A stretch of DNA of 43,420 nucleotides from contig BEHK01000007.1 in NCBI GenBank assembly GCA_002898775.1, positions 1 through 43,420 on the forward strand. Direction: 5' to 3'. This DNA comes from a bacterium HR08. GTDB taxonomy: Bacteria; Acidobacteriota; Blastocatellia; HR10. Both the position numbers and the translations under genes were made by a program. A model generated the notes under the pieces. It saw only the letters and a list, made by a program, of their open reading frames with translations. It did no database searches and was not told the DNA's origin. Below are positions 7,987 through 17,581 of the stretch, piece after piece. The first letter of the stretch is position 1. Each line of letters opens with the position of its first letter.

Positions 7987-8793
7987 ATGGCCGAGATCGC
8001 CCGCGACTACACGGTGGACGAGCTGATGGTCGTCACGCTCGCGCGACAGTTCCGGAGCGAGGACATCGTCTTGAACGGAACGGTCTCCTTCATCCCCGTC
8101 GCCGCGATCATGCTGGCGCGCGCCACGCATGCGCCGGGGCTCACCTGGGTTGCCGGAGCCGTCGGCGTGGATGCGTATCCCGAACCCCTCTCGGGCAATA
8201 CGCTCGATCCGACGATGTGGCGCCGATGCGTCATGTATCTGCCGCAGGAGCACATGTGGTCCTATGTACATCGCGGCGTCCTGGAGACCTTCTGCCTTCG
8301 CGGCGCGCAGATCGATAAGTACGGTAATGTCAATAACACGGTCATCGGCGAGTACGCTCGCCCTCGGGTGCGCTTGCCCGGATCGGCCGGAATGGGCGAT
8401 ATGGGATCGCTCGATAAACGCATCTTCATCTGGACGACGACGCACACTCCGAGGACGTTCGTGGAGCGCGTGGATTTTCGATCCTGCGCCGGGTACCTCG
8501 ACGGTGGCGATGCGCGCGAGCGGCTCGGATTGAAGAACGGACCTCAGTTGGTCATCACCAATCTCTGCGTGATGGACTTCGAGCCCGAGAGCAAACACAT
8601 GCGGCTCAAGTCGCTGCATCCGGGCGTCACCCTTGAGGAAGTTCAGGCGCAAACAGGATTCCGATTGCTGATCCCCAAAGCGATCCCGCCGACGGAGCCG
8701 CCGACGGTCGAGGAGATCCGATTGCTGCGCGAGGTCATTGATCCGCGCGGGATGCGAAAGCTAGAATTCCGCGGCGCTCCCGCGCGTGCCTAG
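7987..8793 (+). CDS. CoA-transferase-like subunit B (GctB/IpdB type), first pair
   Basis: This 268-residue protein has the beta-subunit landmarks RGAQIDKYGNVNNTVIG, the LPGSAGMGDM loop, RLGLKNGPQLVITNLCVMDF, LKSLHPGVTLEEV and the LLREVIDPRGM end. In glutaconate CoA-transferase the catalytic Glu54 lies in the strand after the Tyr/Ala-Pro element. Here the equivalent reads APGLTWVAGAVG, with no Glu. It is coupled to subunit A with a 4-base gap. A heterodimer is expected. It is more likely an acyl-CoA hydrolase or ring-opening enzyme of the IpdAB kind than a true transferase, though this rests on my recalled alignment. Confidence 0.85.
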   Translation: MAEIARDYTVDELMVVTLARQFRSEDIVLNGTVSFIPVAAIMLARATHAPGLTWVAGAVGVDAYPEPLSGNTLDPTMWRRCVMYLPQEHMWSYVHRGVLETFCLRGAQIDKYGNVNNTVIGEYARPRVRLPGSAGMGDMGSLDKRIFIWTTTHTPRTFVERVDFRSCAGYLDGGDARERLGLKNGPQLVITNLCVMDFEPESKHMRLKSLHPGVTLEEVQAQTGFRLLIPKAIPPTEPPTVEEIRLLREVIDPRGMRKLEFRGAPARA

Positions 8794-8805
8794 AGGTGAA
8801 TCCTC

Positions 8806-9969
8806 ATGTCGGGCAGAGCCATCGCCGGACACGAGAATACGGGGCGGCCACGTATCGAGGTCGGCGCGCCGGGGGGGATCATGCCTCCCTTTGAGAAAGT
8901 CGTCCAACAAGCGCAGCGGGCCGAAGCCAAAGGATACGACGCCATCTGGTGGCCCTGCCACTTGATGGGGTGGCACCCGCAGGCGATTTGGAAGCCGGAG
9001 ATCACGCCCTTGGCCGCGACTCAGCCGAACGCCGACATATACTTCGATCCCGTGGCGACGATCGCCGCCGTGGGCATGCGGACGACGCGCATCCGGCTCG
9101 GGATCGGCGTCACCGATGTCATCCGCCGCCATCCGGCCATGCTCGCGCAGGCCGCCCTCACGCTCGATCATATCACGCGCGGACGCGTGATCCTCGGCCT
9201 CGGTTCGGGCGAGCGGTTGAACATCACCCCCTACGGCCTCGACTTCGATCAGCCCGTCTCTCGGCTCGAGGAAGGTCTGGTGATCATTCGCCGCTTATGG
9301 GAGTCCGGAGGCCGACCTGTGGATTTCGAGGGGCGCTTCTGGCGGCTTGAGCGCGCCGTGCTCGGCCTCCCCCCATATGAGGGCCGATATCCGCCCATCT
9401 GGATCGCCGCTCACGGACCGCGCATGCTCCGGCTTACCGGATGCTACGCCGACGGATGGTTGCCGACGAAGATGAGTCCCTCCGAATATCGGGAGAAGCT
9501 CGCGCACATCCGCCAAGCCGCCCGCGAGGCCGGCCGCGATCCCGAGACGATCACCCCGGGCATGCTCGCCTATGTGCTCGTGGACGAAGATCGCGCGGCC
9601 GTCTCTCGGATGATGGACGCGATCCTGGTGAGAGCGCTCTGCTTGCTCCTCCCCGCGGAAGTGTTCACCCGATTCGGATACGATCCCCCTTTCGGCCTGA
9701 AGGCGAGCGGCTTTCACGACTACATCCCCGCGCGCTTCGGATACGAGGAGGCCATGTCGGCGATTCGCAAAGTGCCGCGCGAGATCGTCGCGTACTTCAC
9801 GCTCCATGGGACGCCGGAGGAGATCGCCGGACAGATCCACGATCTCGCAGAGGCCGGCCTCCGACATATCGTGCTCTGGAACATCACTCCCTTCGCCGAT
9901 CCCGCGCGCGCGCGCGCCTCATTTCACGCGTTGGATCGCGTGAGGGATCTCGTGTCGGAGGGCACATGA
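8806..9969 (+). CDS. LLM-class (luciferase-like) flavin/F420-dependent oxidoreductase
   Basis: The 387-residue product has the LLM TIM-barrel pattern: IEVGAPGGIMPPFEKVV, AQRAEAKGYDAIWW, TRIRLGIGVTDVIRRHPAMLAQAALTLD, GRVILGLGSGE, then YPPIWIAAHGPRMLRLTG and YADGWLP. The RRHP and Gly-rich segments resemble F420-dependent members such as methylene-tetrahydromethanopterin reductase relatives, but FMN cannot be excluded. It is 12 bases after the CoA-transferase B gene and leads into an SDR gene, so it belongs to the same unit. It is more distant from the two LLM genes at 16465 and 17582 than they are from each other. Confidence 0.85.
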   Translation: MSGRAIAGHENTGRPRIEVGAPGGIMPPFEKVVQQAQRAEAKGYDAIWWPCHLMGWHPQAIWKPEITPLAATQPNADIYFDPVATIAAVGMRTTRIRLGIGVTDVIRRHPAMLAQAALTLDHITRGRVILGLGSGERLNITPYGLDFDQPVSRLEEGLVIIRRLWESGGRPVDFEGRFWRLERAVLGLPPYEGRYPPIWIAAHGPRMLRLTGCYADGWLPTKMSPSEYREKLAHIRQAAREAGRDPETITPGMLAYVLVDEDRAAVSRMMDAILVRALCLLLPAEVFTRFGYDPPFGLKASGFHDYIPARFGYEEAMSAIRKVPREIVAYFTLHGTPEEIAGQIHDLAEAGLRHIVLWNITPFADPARARASFHALDRVRDLVSEGT

Positions 9970-9985
9970 ATCGGGGGGGAAGGGA

Positions 9986-10756
9986 ATGCGTTTCCTCAAC
10001 AAGCGAGCGTTGGTGACCGGCGGCGCATCGGGCATCGGGCGAGCAGTCGCCGAGCGGTTCGTCGCCGAAGGAGCAGCCGTCGCCATCAGCGACCTCAATG
10101 GTGAAGCCGCGCGCGCCTTGGTCGAGGAGCTGTGCGCTCGCGGGGCGCGTGTCACGGCGGTCATCGGCGATGTCTCGCAGCTCCATGACGCCGAACGCAT
10201 GGTGGGAGAGGCCGTCGCTTTCCTGGGCGGTCTCGACATCTTGATCAATAACGCGGGGATCGAGACGATCGGCTCGGTCACGACCGCCCGGGATGAGGAG
10301 TGGGAGCGCCAGATCGCCGTCAATCTCAACGGCGTCTATCGCATGAGTCGCTTCGCCATCCCCGAGATCATTCGGGCCGGCGGCGGAGCCGTCGTCAATA
10401 TCGCGTCGGTCGGCGGTTTGGTGGCCGTGCGCGAGTTCTCCGCCTACGGAGCCTCCAAAGCGGCCGTCATTCAACTGACGCGAAGCATGGCCGCCGATTA
10501 TGCCCAGTACGGCATTCGCGTCAATTGCGTCTGCCCGGGGCCAGTGGATACGCCGCTGCTTGAGCGCGCCTGCCGGCGCGTCTCGGGAGACAAAAGCCCG
10601 GAGCAGATCCGACAGATGTACGCCGACTTCACGCTTCTCAAGCGGATCGCGCGACCAGAGGAGATCGCCAGTTGCGTCGCGTTCCTGGCCAGCGATGAGG
10701 CCAGTTACGTGACCGGAGCCGCCCTGGTCGTTGATGGAGGATTCACGGCTCAGTAG
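9986..10756 (+). CDS. Short-chain dehydrogenase/reductase (SDR)
   Basis: A 256-residue classical SDR. It has the cofactor motif TGGASGIG (residues 11-18), NNAG, the NIAS catalytic Ser region, YGASK, and the VNCVCPGPVDTPLL segment. The C-terminus AALVVDGGFTAQ is of the FabG/hydroxyacyl type. It probably oxidises a hydroxyacyl-CoA or secondary alcohol intermediate with NAD(P). It follows the LLM gene closely, with a GGGGAAGGGA ribosome-binding site. The exact substrate is not readable. Confidence 0.9.
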   Translation: MRFLNKRALVTGGASGIGRAVAERFVAEGAAVAISDLNGEAARALVEELCARGARVTAVIGDVSQLHDAERMVGEAVAFLGGLDILINNAGIETIGSVTTARDEEWERQIAVNLNGVYRMSRFAIPEIIRAGGGAVVNIASVGGLVAVREFSAYGASKAAVIQLTRSMAADYAQYGIRVNCVCPGPVDTPLLERACRRVSGDKSPEQIRQMYADFTLLKRIARPEEIASCVAFLASDEASYVTGAALVVDGGFTAQ

Positions 10757-10781
10757 CCACCAGCCGATTCGGGAGGGAGGA

Positions 10782-11174
10782 ATGCACGCCGAATCCGAAC
10801 GGATCGTTCGCGCGTATTTCGCCGCCGTGAATGAGACGCGCTTAGACGACCTGATCGCGCTCTTCGCGCCCGAGGCTTCGCTGCACTTCCCGATGTCCGA
10901 TCCCATCGTCGGGCGCGAGGCGATCGGGCAGTTCTACGCGAACGTCCTGCAGTTCTATCCAGAGCGCTTCGACGATGTGCGACGGCTCTTCTTCAGCCGG
11001 GAGGGCGACGTCGCGGCCGAGATCCACTTCGAAGGGACGACGCGGACCGGACGACGAGTCGTCTTCGACGCTGTGGATCTGTTCACCATCCGGGACGGAC
11101 AGATTCAGAAGCTGCAGATCTTCTACGATAGTGCGCGTGTGCTGGAGATGATCGGGACGCTCCCGAAGGGGTGA
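10782..11174 (+). CDS. NTF2/SnoaL-like protein
   Basis: This 130-residue product begins at ATG 10782 after a GGGAGGGAGG site; the longer track ORF overlaps the SDR gene. It has the SnoaL/NTF2-like pattern: IVRAYFAAVNETRLDDLIALF at the N-terminus, VGREAIGQFYANV, and a terminal VDLFTIRDGQIQKLQIFYD. The fold includes ketosteroid isomerases, cyclases and small hydrolases. In a CoA catabolic cluster an isomerase or dehydratase role is plausible, but the catalytic residues are not diagnostic. Confidence 0.8.
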   Translation: MHAESERIVRAYFAAVNETRLDDLIALFAPEASLHFPMSDPIVGREAIGQFYANVLQFYPERFDDVRRLFFSREGDVAAEIHFEGTTRTGRRVVFDAVDLFTIRDGQIQKLQIFYDSARVLEMIGTLPKG

Positions 11175-11198
11175 AGGCTCCGGACGGAGAGGAAGGGA

Positions 11199-12899
11199 AT
11201 GGCGACGCTTTACGAAGAGACCGTCGCGTGGCCGCGCCTCACCTACGGAGCGGCCTTGGAGCACCTCGTGGCCCGCTCGGCGGAGCGCGAGGTCTTCATC
11301 TTCCATCACGTCGAACGTCCGGGGGCCGATGGGCGATCCGCTCGGCGAGCGTACACGGCGGCCGAATTCTCGCGCGAAGTGGATCGGCTGGCGCGGGGAT
11401 TGCTCGCGCTCGGTGTCGCCTCGGGGGAGCGCGTCGCGCTGTGGCTGGCGAACGTACCGGAAGCCGCCCTCGCGGAGTTCGCCGTCGCGAAGATCGGCGC
11501 CATCTTGGTTCCCATTAACACGCGGTTCAAGGAGGGGGAACTCGAGTACGTCCTGCGCCAATCTGAGGCGGCGACGCTCATCACGATGGAGCGATTTGGG
11601 GACACCGAGTACGAAGCCATCGTTCGCACGCTCTGTCCGGAGACGAGCGTCTGTGCTCCTGGACACCTCCGATCATCTCGGCTTCCGCGCTTGAAACGCC
11701 TCATCACGCTCGGGGCTGGAGCGCCGGGGATGTTCGCCTACACCGACGTGCTCGCGCTCGGGGCGGAATCCCGTTGGGAGCTGGCACTGCGTCGGCGAGA
11801 AGCCGAGGTCCGCCCGGATGATGTCGTGCTCATCCAATACACGTCCGGGAGCACGGCCTTTCCCAAAGGCGTCATGCTCTCGCACGATCAGACCTTGCGC
11901 AATGCGTTCATCATGGCCGGACGCGCGGGTCTTGAGGAGAGCGATCGCGTGCTCTCGGCTATGCCCATGTTTCACATCGGCGGGTCCGTCTGCGCGCTCC
12001 TGGGCGCCGTCACGCGCGGCTACGTCTTGCACGTGATGACCAAATTCGATGCTGGGGAAACGCTGCGCCTCTTCGAGGAGGAGCGGATCACGGCCTACAT
12101 CGGCATCGAGACGATGTTCCTCATGCTCCGCGATCACCCCGACTTCTCACGACGCGATCGTTCGAGCCTGAGGAAAGGGTGGGCAGCGGGCTCGCCCACT
12201 CTCCTCCGCCTGATCGCGGAGGAGATCGGCATCTCATCCGTCTGCTCCGTCTATGGGCTTTCCGAGTGCAGTCCCAACGTCTGCATCACCGATTGGCGGG
12301 ACTCGCTCGAGAAACGCGTGGGGACGAACGGTCGTCCGCATCCGGGCGTCGAAGTGGAGATTCGAGACCCGCAGACCGGGGAGCGGCTCGCGCCCGGGCA
12401 GCCCGGCGAGATCTGCGTGCGCGGATACGTCGTGATGAAGGGATACTATAACATGCCCGAGGAGACGGCGCGCACCATTGACCCTGACGGGTGGCTGCAT
12501 ACGGGCGATCGCGGCCTCTTGACGGAGGACGGATACTTGGTGTTCTTGGGACGATGCAAGGACGTGCTTCGGGTCGGAGGAGAGAACGTCTCCGCCCTCG
12601 AAGTCGAGAATTTCTTGCTCACTCACCCCGCGGTGGTGGCCGCGGCCGTCGTCGGCGTGCCCGACCCCCGATGGGGAGAGGTCCCGGCTGCCTTCGTGCA
12701 GCTCAAGGAGGGGGAGCTGGTGACGGAAGATGACGTCATCGCCTACTGTCGGGAGCATCTGGCCCCGTTTAAGGTTCCGCGATACGTCCGCTTCGTCCGG
12801 GAGTTCCCCATGACCGGGAGCGGAAAGATCCAAAAATTCCTACTTCGGGAGCACCTCCTCGCCGAACTGGAGCCGAAGGTCTTCTCCCGCGATCCCTGA
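11199..12899 (+). CDS. Acyl-CoA synthetase (AMP-forming, FadD-like)
   Basis: A full-length ANL ligase of 566 residues. The P-loop reads YTSGSTAFPKGVMLSH near residue 213, with an Ala where most members have Gly. Further motifs are MPMFHIGG, VYGLSECSPN, GWLHTGDRGL, the hinge region FLGRCKDVLRVGGENVSALE, and the C-terminal lysine motif TGSGKIQKFLLRE. It would activate a carboxylic acid to its CoA thioester with ATP. Together with the two receptor genes downstream it may handle the imported substrate. Chain specificity cannot be inferred. It starts at ATG 11199, 25 bases after the NTF2-like gene. Confidence 0.92.
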   Translation: MATLYEETVAWPRLTYGAALEHLVARSAEREVFIFHHVERPGADGRSARRAYTAAEFSREVDRLARGLLALGVASGERVALWLANVPEAALAEFAVAKIGAILVPINTRFKEGELEYVLRQSEAATLITMERFGDTEYEAIVRTLCPETSVCAPGHLRSSRLPRLKRLITLGAGAPGMFAYTDVLALGAESRWELALRRREAEVRPDDVVLIQYTSGSTAFPKGVMLSHDQTLRNAFIMAGRAGLEESDRVLSAMPMFHIGGSVCALLGAVTRGYVLHVMTKFDAGETLRLFEEERITAYIGIETMFLMLRDHPDFSRRDRSSLRKGWAAGSPTLLRLIAEEIGISSVCSVYGLSECSPNVCITDWRDSLEKRVGTNGRPHPGVEVEIRDPQTGERLAPGQPGEICVRGYVVMKGYYNMPEETARTIDPDGWLHTGDRGLLTEDGYLVFLGRCKDVLRVGGENVSALEVENFLLTHPAVVAAAVVGVPDPRWGEVPAAFVQLKEGELVTEDDVIAYCREHLAPFKVPRYVRFVREFPMTGSGKIQKFLLREHLLAELEPKVFSRDP

Positions 12900-12990
12900 G
12901 GCGGTTGGAGTCACTGCCTCGCATCGGAGATCGCGAAGCGCGAGGGAGACGCCCCTGGGCTTTCCACCATGGCGAGAGGCGCCCCCGCCA

Positions 12991-13028
12991 GGGCACCCCA
13001 CGCGATCGCGAGATCGCGTGGGGACCCC
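12991..13028. repeat. REP-like palindrome, copy 4
   Basis: CCCCACGCGATC (12996-13007), loop GCGA, GATCGCGTGGGG (13012-13023) form a perfect 12-bp stem with GGG/CCC outer arms. It lies between the acyl-CoA synthetase and the first receptor gene and could act as a boundary or mRNA-stabilising hairpin. Confidence 0.75.
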
Positions 13029-13065
13029 GAAGGATGCCTCAATTCTTCCCTGGGAGGTGAGCCTT

Positions 13066-16000
13066 ATGGGTCGAAAGAAAAAAAACGGACCTGCACTTTG
13101 GGTCATCGCGTTCTCTCTGTGCCTCGGCTCCTGGAGCGCGCGGCCTCTCTTCGCCCAAGGGGCCGTGACGACGGCGACCATCACCGGAGAGGTCACTGAT
13201 AAGACCGGTGCGGTGATCCCCGGAGCCCGCGTCGCCGTCAAAAACCAGGAGACGGGATTGATCCGCGAGACTACGACGGGAGAACAAGGGCAATTCGTCC
13301 TCCCTCAGCTTCCGGCCGGACGGTACGATTTGAACGTCGAAGCTCCCGGGTTCAAGAAGGCGATCGTGCGCGACGTGGTGCTCACGGTCGGAGCGACCGA
13401 GACGGTGCGCATCGCGCTCGAGGTCGGTGAACTCACCGAGAGCATTGACGTGAGCACAGAAATCGTCCCCGTCGTGGAGACGACCAAGGTCGAGGTCAGC
13501 ACGGTCATCCTTCCCGTGCAAGTGCGCGAGCTGCCCCTGAATCAGCGGAGCTTCACCGCTTTGGTCACACAGCAACCGGGTCTGGTGCGTATGACGAATG
13601 CGACGCCACCAACCGTGCTGGGAGCGGCGACCAACACCGGTTCCTATATCAGCGCCGGGGGATTGATGGGATCTTCCGTGGCCTACCTCATTGATGGCGT
13701 GAATTTCAGCAACGGGAATTTCACGGCTCCGGGGACGGCGGCCGCGGGCGATATGCCCGGCGTTGAGGCCATTCAGGAGTTCAAAGTGATCGCTCATTCG
13801 TTCAGCGCCGCTTACGGCGGTGCATCCGGAGCGGTCGTCAGCTTCGCCACGCGCAGCGGGACTAACGAGCTGCACGGGAGCGCCTACGAGTTCGTGCGCA
13901 ACGATGTCTTCGATACCCGCTCCTTCTTCGATCGCGAGAAGCCGCCCTTCCGCCGCAATCAGTTCGGCGCGGCTCTGGGTGGCCCCATTCGTCGAGATCG
14001 CGCGTTCTTCTTCACGAATTACGAGGGATTGCGGCAGCGGCTCACGACGACGGAGATCTCCTTCGTCCCCAGCGAGTGCGCGCGTAACGGAGGGCTCGGA
14101 GGGACATGCGACTTCCCCGTGATCGGCCCCGGAGGGCGACCGGTCGCCATCTCCCCCGCCGTGAAGGCGATCCTTGAGTTGTATCCGAAACCGAACGGCG
14201 CCGATCTCGGAGGGGGGATCGCCGAATATATCTTCCAGAACCGCCAACCGACGCGCCAGGATTTCGGACTCGTTCACCTCACGTCCACGCTCTCGCCGAA
14301 GGATCAATTCGCCGGCCGGTGGTCGCTCACGGATGCCGATGCCCTCGCCGCCTTCCACTTCCCAACGTTCGAATTCGTGCGCACCGATCGCGTGCAGAAC
14401 TATCTGCTTCGCTGGTCGCGCGTCTTCACCCCCGACCTTGTTAACACGGCGAGCTTCAGCTATCTGCGCTCCCGCGTCTTCGCGGCCACCGAGCCCACTG
14501 TCCCTCTGCGCCCGGAGCAATTCACGGGGAATCCGGCGCGCCAGACGATCGGCGTGATCTCCGTCGGGGGCGGCACGGCGGGCACTGTCAGCGGCACCCT
14601 GACGCTTTTGGGGAATGACGATGCCAGTCCCTTCCGCCTCGTGCGCAACAACTTCATCTTCAACGACGACCTCGTCTACACGCGCGGCCCTCACACGCTC
14701 AAGCTCGGGGGCATGGTGAACCGGTTCCAGTGGAATTGGAATTCGGCCGTCATCCCGGGAGGCAGCTATACCTTCCTCACTTTGAACGATCTGCTCGCCG
14801 CCAATCCCGCCGTCCTGATCATTCGCCGAGATGGGGCGGATGCGAGCTTCGGTGTTCGCACTACGCTCTTCGCCTGGTACGTGGAGGACGCCTGGCGGCT
14901 CTCACCCCGAGTGACGTTCACGCTCGGATTGCGGCACGAATTCCAGGTCCCGATCCTCAAGGACATCCACAACAAGTTGGGGAATTGGCGACGGCCGGAG
15001 GATGCGCGGGTCACCGTCGGACAGCCCTACGACAATTACTCCCTCACGCAATTCCAGCCGCGCGTGGGGATCGCCTACGACCCCTTCGGCAACGGGAAGA
15101 CGGTCATCCGCGCGGGCTTCGGCCTCTTCAACGAATTCCTCGGATTCGAGGGTACGGCTCAGGGGATCCTCCAATGGAACGCGCCTGAGCCCGTGCTCAA
15201 TACGTTCTTCGGAGAGCCATTGGCTCCGGGGTTCTTACCTCAAATCCCGTTCCCGCAGTGCGCGACCTGCACGCAGCCGACCCCCTACGTGGGACTGGTC
15301 ACCGGGCTGTTGGATCCGGTGAACTCGCCGACGTCCGTGCAGTGGCATCTGGAGGTGGCCCGCGAGCTTCCGGCAAAACTGAGCCTGACGCTCACATACA
15401 CCGGGTCTCAATCCTATCACATTCCGCGTAAGATCGAAGCCAACCACAATCTCCCGTGTCGTTTTGAGAACGGGCGGCCCATCTTCACCGGGGGATGTGG
15501 GACGGCGGCGCCGGCCGTGAGTCGGATCGCCTTCTCCCTCTACGCCCGCCGCTTCGATGCGACGGCGAACTACCACTCGATGAGCCTTCAGGTGGCACGC
15601 CGCCTCGCCGCTGGGCTCACCTTCCAAAGCTCGTACGCCTTCTCCAAAGCCCTCTCGGAATCCGATGCCTTCAATTCCAATAACATCATTCGCGGAGTCG
15701 CCCAGGCCAGCCAATATCCGCCGGATCGCAAGCTGGATCGTTCGGAGTCGCTCTTCAGCATTCGCCATCGCGCGACCGTGAACGCCGTGTATGAGCTCCC
15801 CGTGGGGCGCGGCCGACGATTCCTCAGCGACGCGCGCGGTCTCGCGCAAGCGCTCTTTGGGGGATGGAAGATCACGGCTCTCGGCGAGTTCCGCAGCGGA
15901 TACCCCTTCTCCGTCCTCGCCGGATTCGGCATCACGGGCGTGGGGGATAACATCGACTTCCCCGACCGACCCAATATCTTGCGGGCCAATCCCGTCATCG

Positions 16001-16401
16001 GACGCGTGGATCGCTACTTCGATCCGAAAGCGTTCGCCCTGCAAGAACCCGGTCATCTGGGGAACGCCCCGCGCACGTCCGTGCGAGGCCCCGGCTTCTC
16101 GAATCTCGACGTCGGCGTGTCGAAGGAATTCCCCATCCGGGAGACCGCACGGTTGCAGTTTCGCGTCGAAGCCTTCAACATCCTGAATCATCCGAACTTC
16201 GCCCTTCCGTTCAACCAGCTCTACATTGGCTTCGTGCCCCAATTCCGACGGGTTCCGACGCCGGCGGAGTTGGACGCACTCCCCTGCCGATTGACGGCCG
16301 AGCAGGCGCAAATTCATTCCTGCAATCCGCAGGCGGGTCGAATCACAAGCACCGTCGGCACGCCGCGTCAGATTCAGTTCGCCTTGAAGTTGACATGGTA
16401 G
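13066..16401 (+). CDS. TonB-dependent receptor, carboxypeptidase-regulatory/Oar-like
   Basis: A 1111-residue outer-membrane protein. The start ATG 13066 follows TGGGAGGTGA; the track start is upstream, inside a repeat. A basic N-terminus and hydrophobic stretch ending in FAQ give a signal peptide (about residues 1-31). Residues ~35-120 form a CarboxypepD_reg-like domain (ITGEVTDKTGAVIPGARVAV). A plug-like region follows, with ELPLNQRSFTALVTQQPGL and a conserved ATRSGTNELHGSAYEF segment, then a long barrel with RRNQFGAALGGP, and a final strand ending FALKLTW. Oar-like receptors are common in Acidobacteriota. The position inside a CoA catabolic cluster suggests uptake of its substrate or an oligomer; specificity is inferred. 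Confidence 0.88.
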   Translation: MGRKKKNGPALWVIAFSLCLGSWSARPLFAQGAVTTATITGEVTDKTGAVIPGARVAVKNQETGLIRETTTGEQGQFVLPQLPAGRYDLNVEAPGFKKAIVRDVVLTVGATETVRIALEVGELTESIDVSTEIVPVVETTKVEVSTVILPVQVRELPLNQRSFTALVTQQPGLVRMTNATPPTVLGAATNTGSYISAGGLMGSSVAYLIDGVNFSNGNFTAPGTAAAGDMPGVEAIQEFKVIAHSFSAAYGGASGAVVSFATRSGTNELHGSAYEFVRNDVFDTRSFFDREKPPFRRNQFGAALGGPIRRDRAFFFTNYEGLRQRLTTTEISFVPSECARNGGLGGTCDFPVIGPGGRPVAISPAVKAILELYPKPNGADLGGGIAEYIFQNRQPTRQDFGLVHLTSTLSPKDQFAGRWSLTDADALAAFHFPTFEFVRTDRVQNYLLRWSRVFTPDLVNTASFSYLRSRVFAATEPTVPLRPEQFTGNPARQTIGVISVGGGTAGTVSGTLTLLGNDDASPFRLVRNNFIFNDDLVYTRGPHTLKLGGMVNRFQWNWNSAVIPGGSYTFLTLNDLLAANPAVLIIRRDGADASFGVRTTLFAWYVEDAWRLSPRVTFTLGLRHEFQVPILKDIHNKLGNWRRPEDARVTVGQPYDNYSLTQFQPRVGIAYDPFGNGKTVIRAGFGLFNEFLGFEGTAQGILQWNAPEPVLNTFFGEPLAPGFLPQIPFPQCATCTQPTPYVGLVTGLLDPVNSPTSVQWHLEVARELPAKLSLTLTYTGSQSYHIPRKIEANHNLPCRFENGRPIFTGGCGTAAPAVSRIAFSLYARRFDATANYHSMSLQVARRLAAGLTFQSSYAFSKALSESDAFNSNNIIRGVAQASQYPPDRKLDRSESLFSIRHRATVNAVYELPVGRGRRFLSDARGLAQALFGGWKITALGEFRSGYPFSVLAGFGITGVGDNIDFPDRPNILRANPVIGRVDRYFDPKAFALQEPGHLGNAPRTSVRGPGFSNLDVGVSKEFPIRETARLQFRVEAFNILNHPNFALPFNQLYIGFVPQFRRVPTPAELDALPCRLTAEQAQIHSCNPQAGRITSTVGTPRQIQFALKLTW

Positions 16402-16464
16402 GGAGAGAGACGCGAAGATCGCGCGGATGCGGAGCCTGAGGGGTCGTGCTTCGGAGAGCGTGAA

Positions 16465-17508
16465 ATGAGATTCGGCATGCTCGTCAACACGCAGGATCCG
16501 CCCGACGGGGCGCGAATCGCCCAGTTGTACGACGAGATCCTGGAGGAAGCGGAGTTGGCCGAGGCCGTCGGGTTCGATGCCGTCTTCGTGCCCGAGCATC
16601 ACATGATGCCCGACGGGTATCTGAGCGCTCCGCTGGTCCTTCTGGCCGCGATCGCCGCGCGCACGACGCGCTTGCGCGTGGGGACGTCCATCCTTCAGCT
16701 CCCCGAATGGCATCCCATCCACGTCGCGGAGGAGGTCGCGGTCCTCGACAACATCTCGAAGGGACGCGTCATCCTCGGCGTCGGATTGAATCTCGTTGAC
16801 GCGGAATTCCAGCTCTTCGGCGTCGCGCGAGAGGGCGTCACACGACGCTTCATCGAGCAGATCGAAATCCTCCGGCGCGCCTGGAGTGAAGAGACCTTCT
16901 CCTTCGAGGGCGAGTTCTTCACGCTGCGGGAGGTTCGGGTCACGCCGCGCGTCGTGCAGCGACCGCATCCGCCGATTTGGATCGGCGCCATGAGCGAACC
17001 GGCTCTGCGTCGCGCCGGACGCCTCGGCACGGGGTGGATCTCCGACCCCTTGCACGTCATCCACGTCATGAAGGCGTGGGCCGACATCTACCGTCAGTCG
17101 GCGATCGAGCATGGCCACGCGGATCGCATCGAGGTCGTCCTCATCCGCGACGGGTGGGTCTCGCGCGATCCTCGGGAGATTCGCGAACGGTGGTGGCCGA
17201 CCGTTCGCGATTACCACTTGTTCTACAAGCATCTCGGCTTCTTCGAATCCGGACGCTTCAATGCGCAATGGGAGCCGTGGGTGCGCACGGCGCGCGATGA
17301 GGATTGGACCTATGAGCGCGTGGCTCCCGATCGCGTGATCGCCGGGACGCCGGAGGAGGTCATCGCCGAGATCGAACGCTATCGCCGCGAGGTCGGATGC
17401 GACTATATCGTCTTCTATTTCCGTCATCCCACCGGACCTGACCATCGCGCGACGATGCGGTGCATCGAGCTGTTCGGCAGGGAGGTCATCCCACATTTCC
17501 GCGAATGA
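16465..17508 (+). CDS. LLM-class flavin-dependent oxidoreductase, tandem copy 1
   Basis: The 347-residue protein has the bacterial luciferase-like fold signature: AELAEAVGFDAVFVPEHHM, LLAAIAARTTRLRVGTSILQLPEWHPIHVAEEVAVLD, GRVILGVG, RPHPPIWIGAMSEPALRRAGRLGTGW. It is clearly related to the next gene, with the same order of motifs and nearly the same length, indicating tandem duplication. Both lie between the two receptor genes. LLM enzymes oxidise or monooxygenate with FMN or reduce with F420H2; which applies here is not clear. Confidence 0.87.
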   Translation: MRFGMLVNTQDPPDGARIAQLYDEILEEAELAEAVGFDAVFVPEHHMMPDGYLSAPLVLLAAIAARTTRLRVGTSILQLPEWHPIHVAEEVAVLDNISKGRVILGVGLNLVDAEFQLFGVAREGVTRRFIEQIEILRRAWSEETFSFEGEFFTLREVRVTPRVVQRPHPPIWIGAMSEPALRRAGRLGTGWISDPLHVIHVMKAWADIYRQSAIEHGHADRIEVVLIRDGWVSRDPREIRERWWPTVRDYHLFYKHLGFFESGRFNAQWEPWVRTARDEDWTYERVAPDRVIAGTPEEVIAEIERYRREVGCDYIVFYFRHPTGPDHRATMRCIELFGREVIPHFRE

Positions 17509-17523
17509 CGGGAGCCCGATCGG

Positions 17524-17541
17524 GGACCCCGCGTGGGGTCC
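17524..17541. repeat. REP-like palindrome, short copy 5
   Basis: GGACCCC-GCGT-GGGGTCC is a 7-bp stem of the same dispersed family, located between the tandem LLM genes. It is followed by CTTCCGTTG, similar to the bases after copy 2. Confidence 0.55.
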
Positions 17542-17581
17542 TTCCGTTGCGTCGCCGTCGCGCGGAAGAAGGAGAGGGATC

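Noticed and set aside
13039-14694. Long minus-strand ORFs opposite the receptor, thiolase and CoA-transferase genes
   Set aside because: Antisense shadows caused by high-GC codon bias; the plus-strand proteins are all recognisable.
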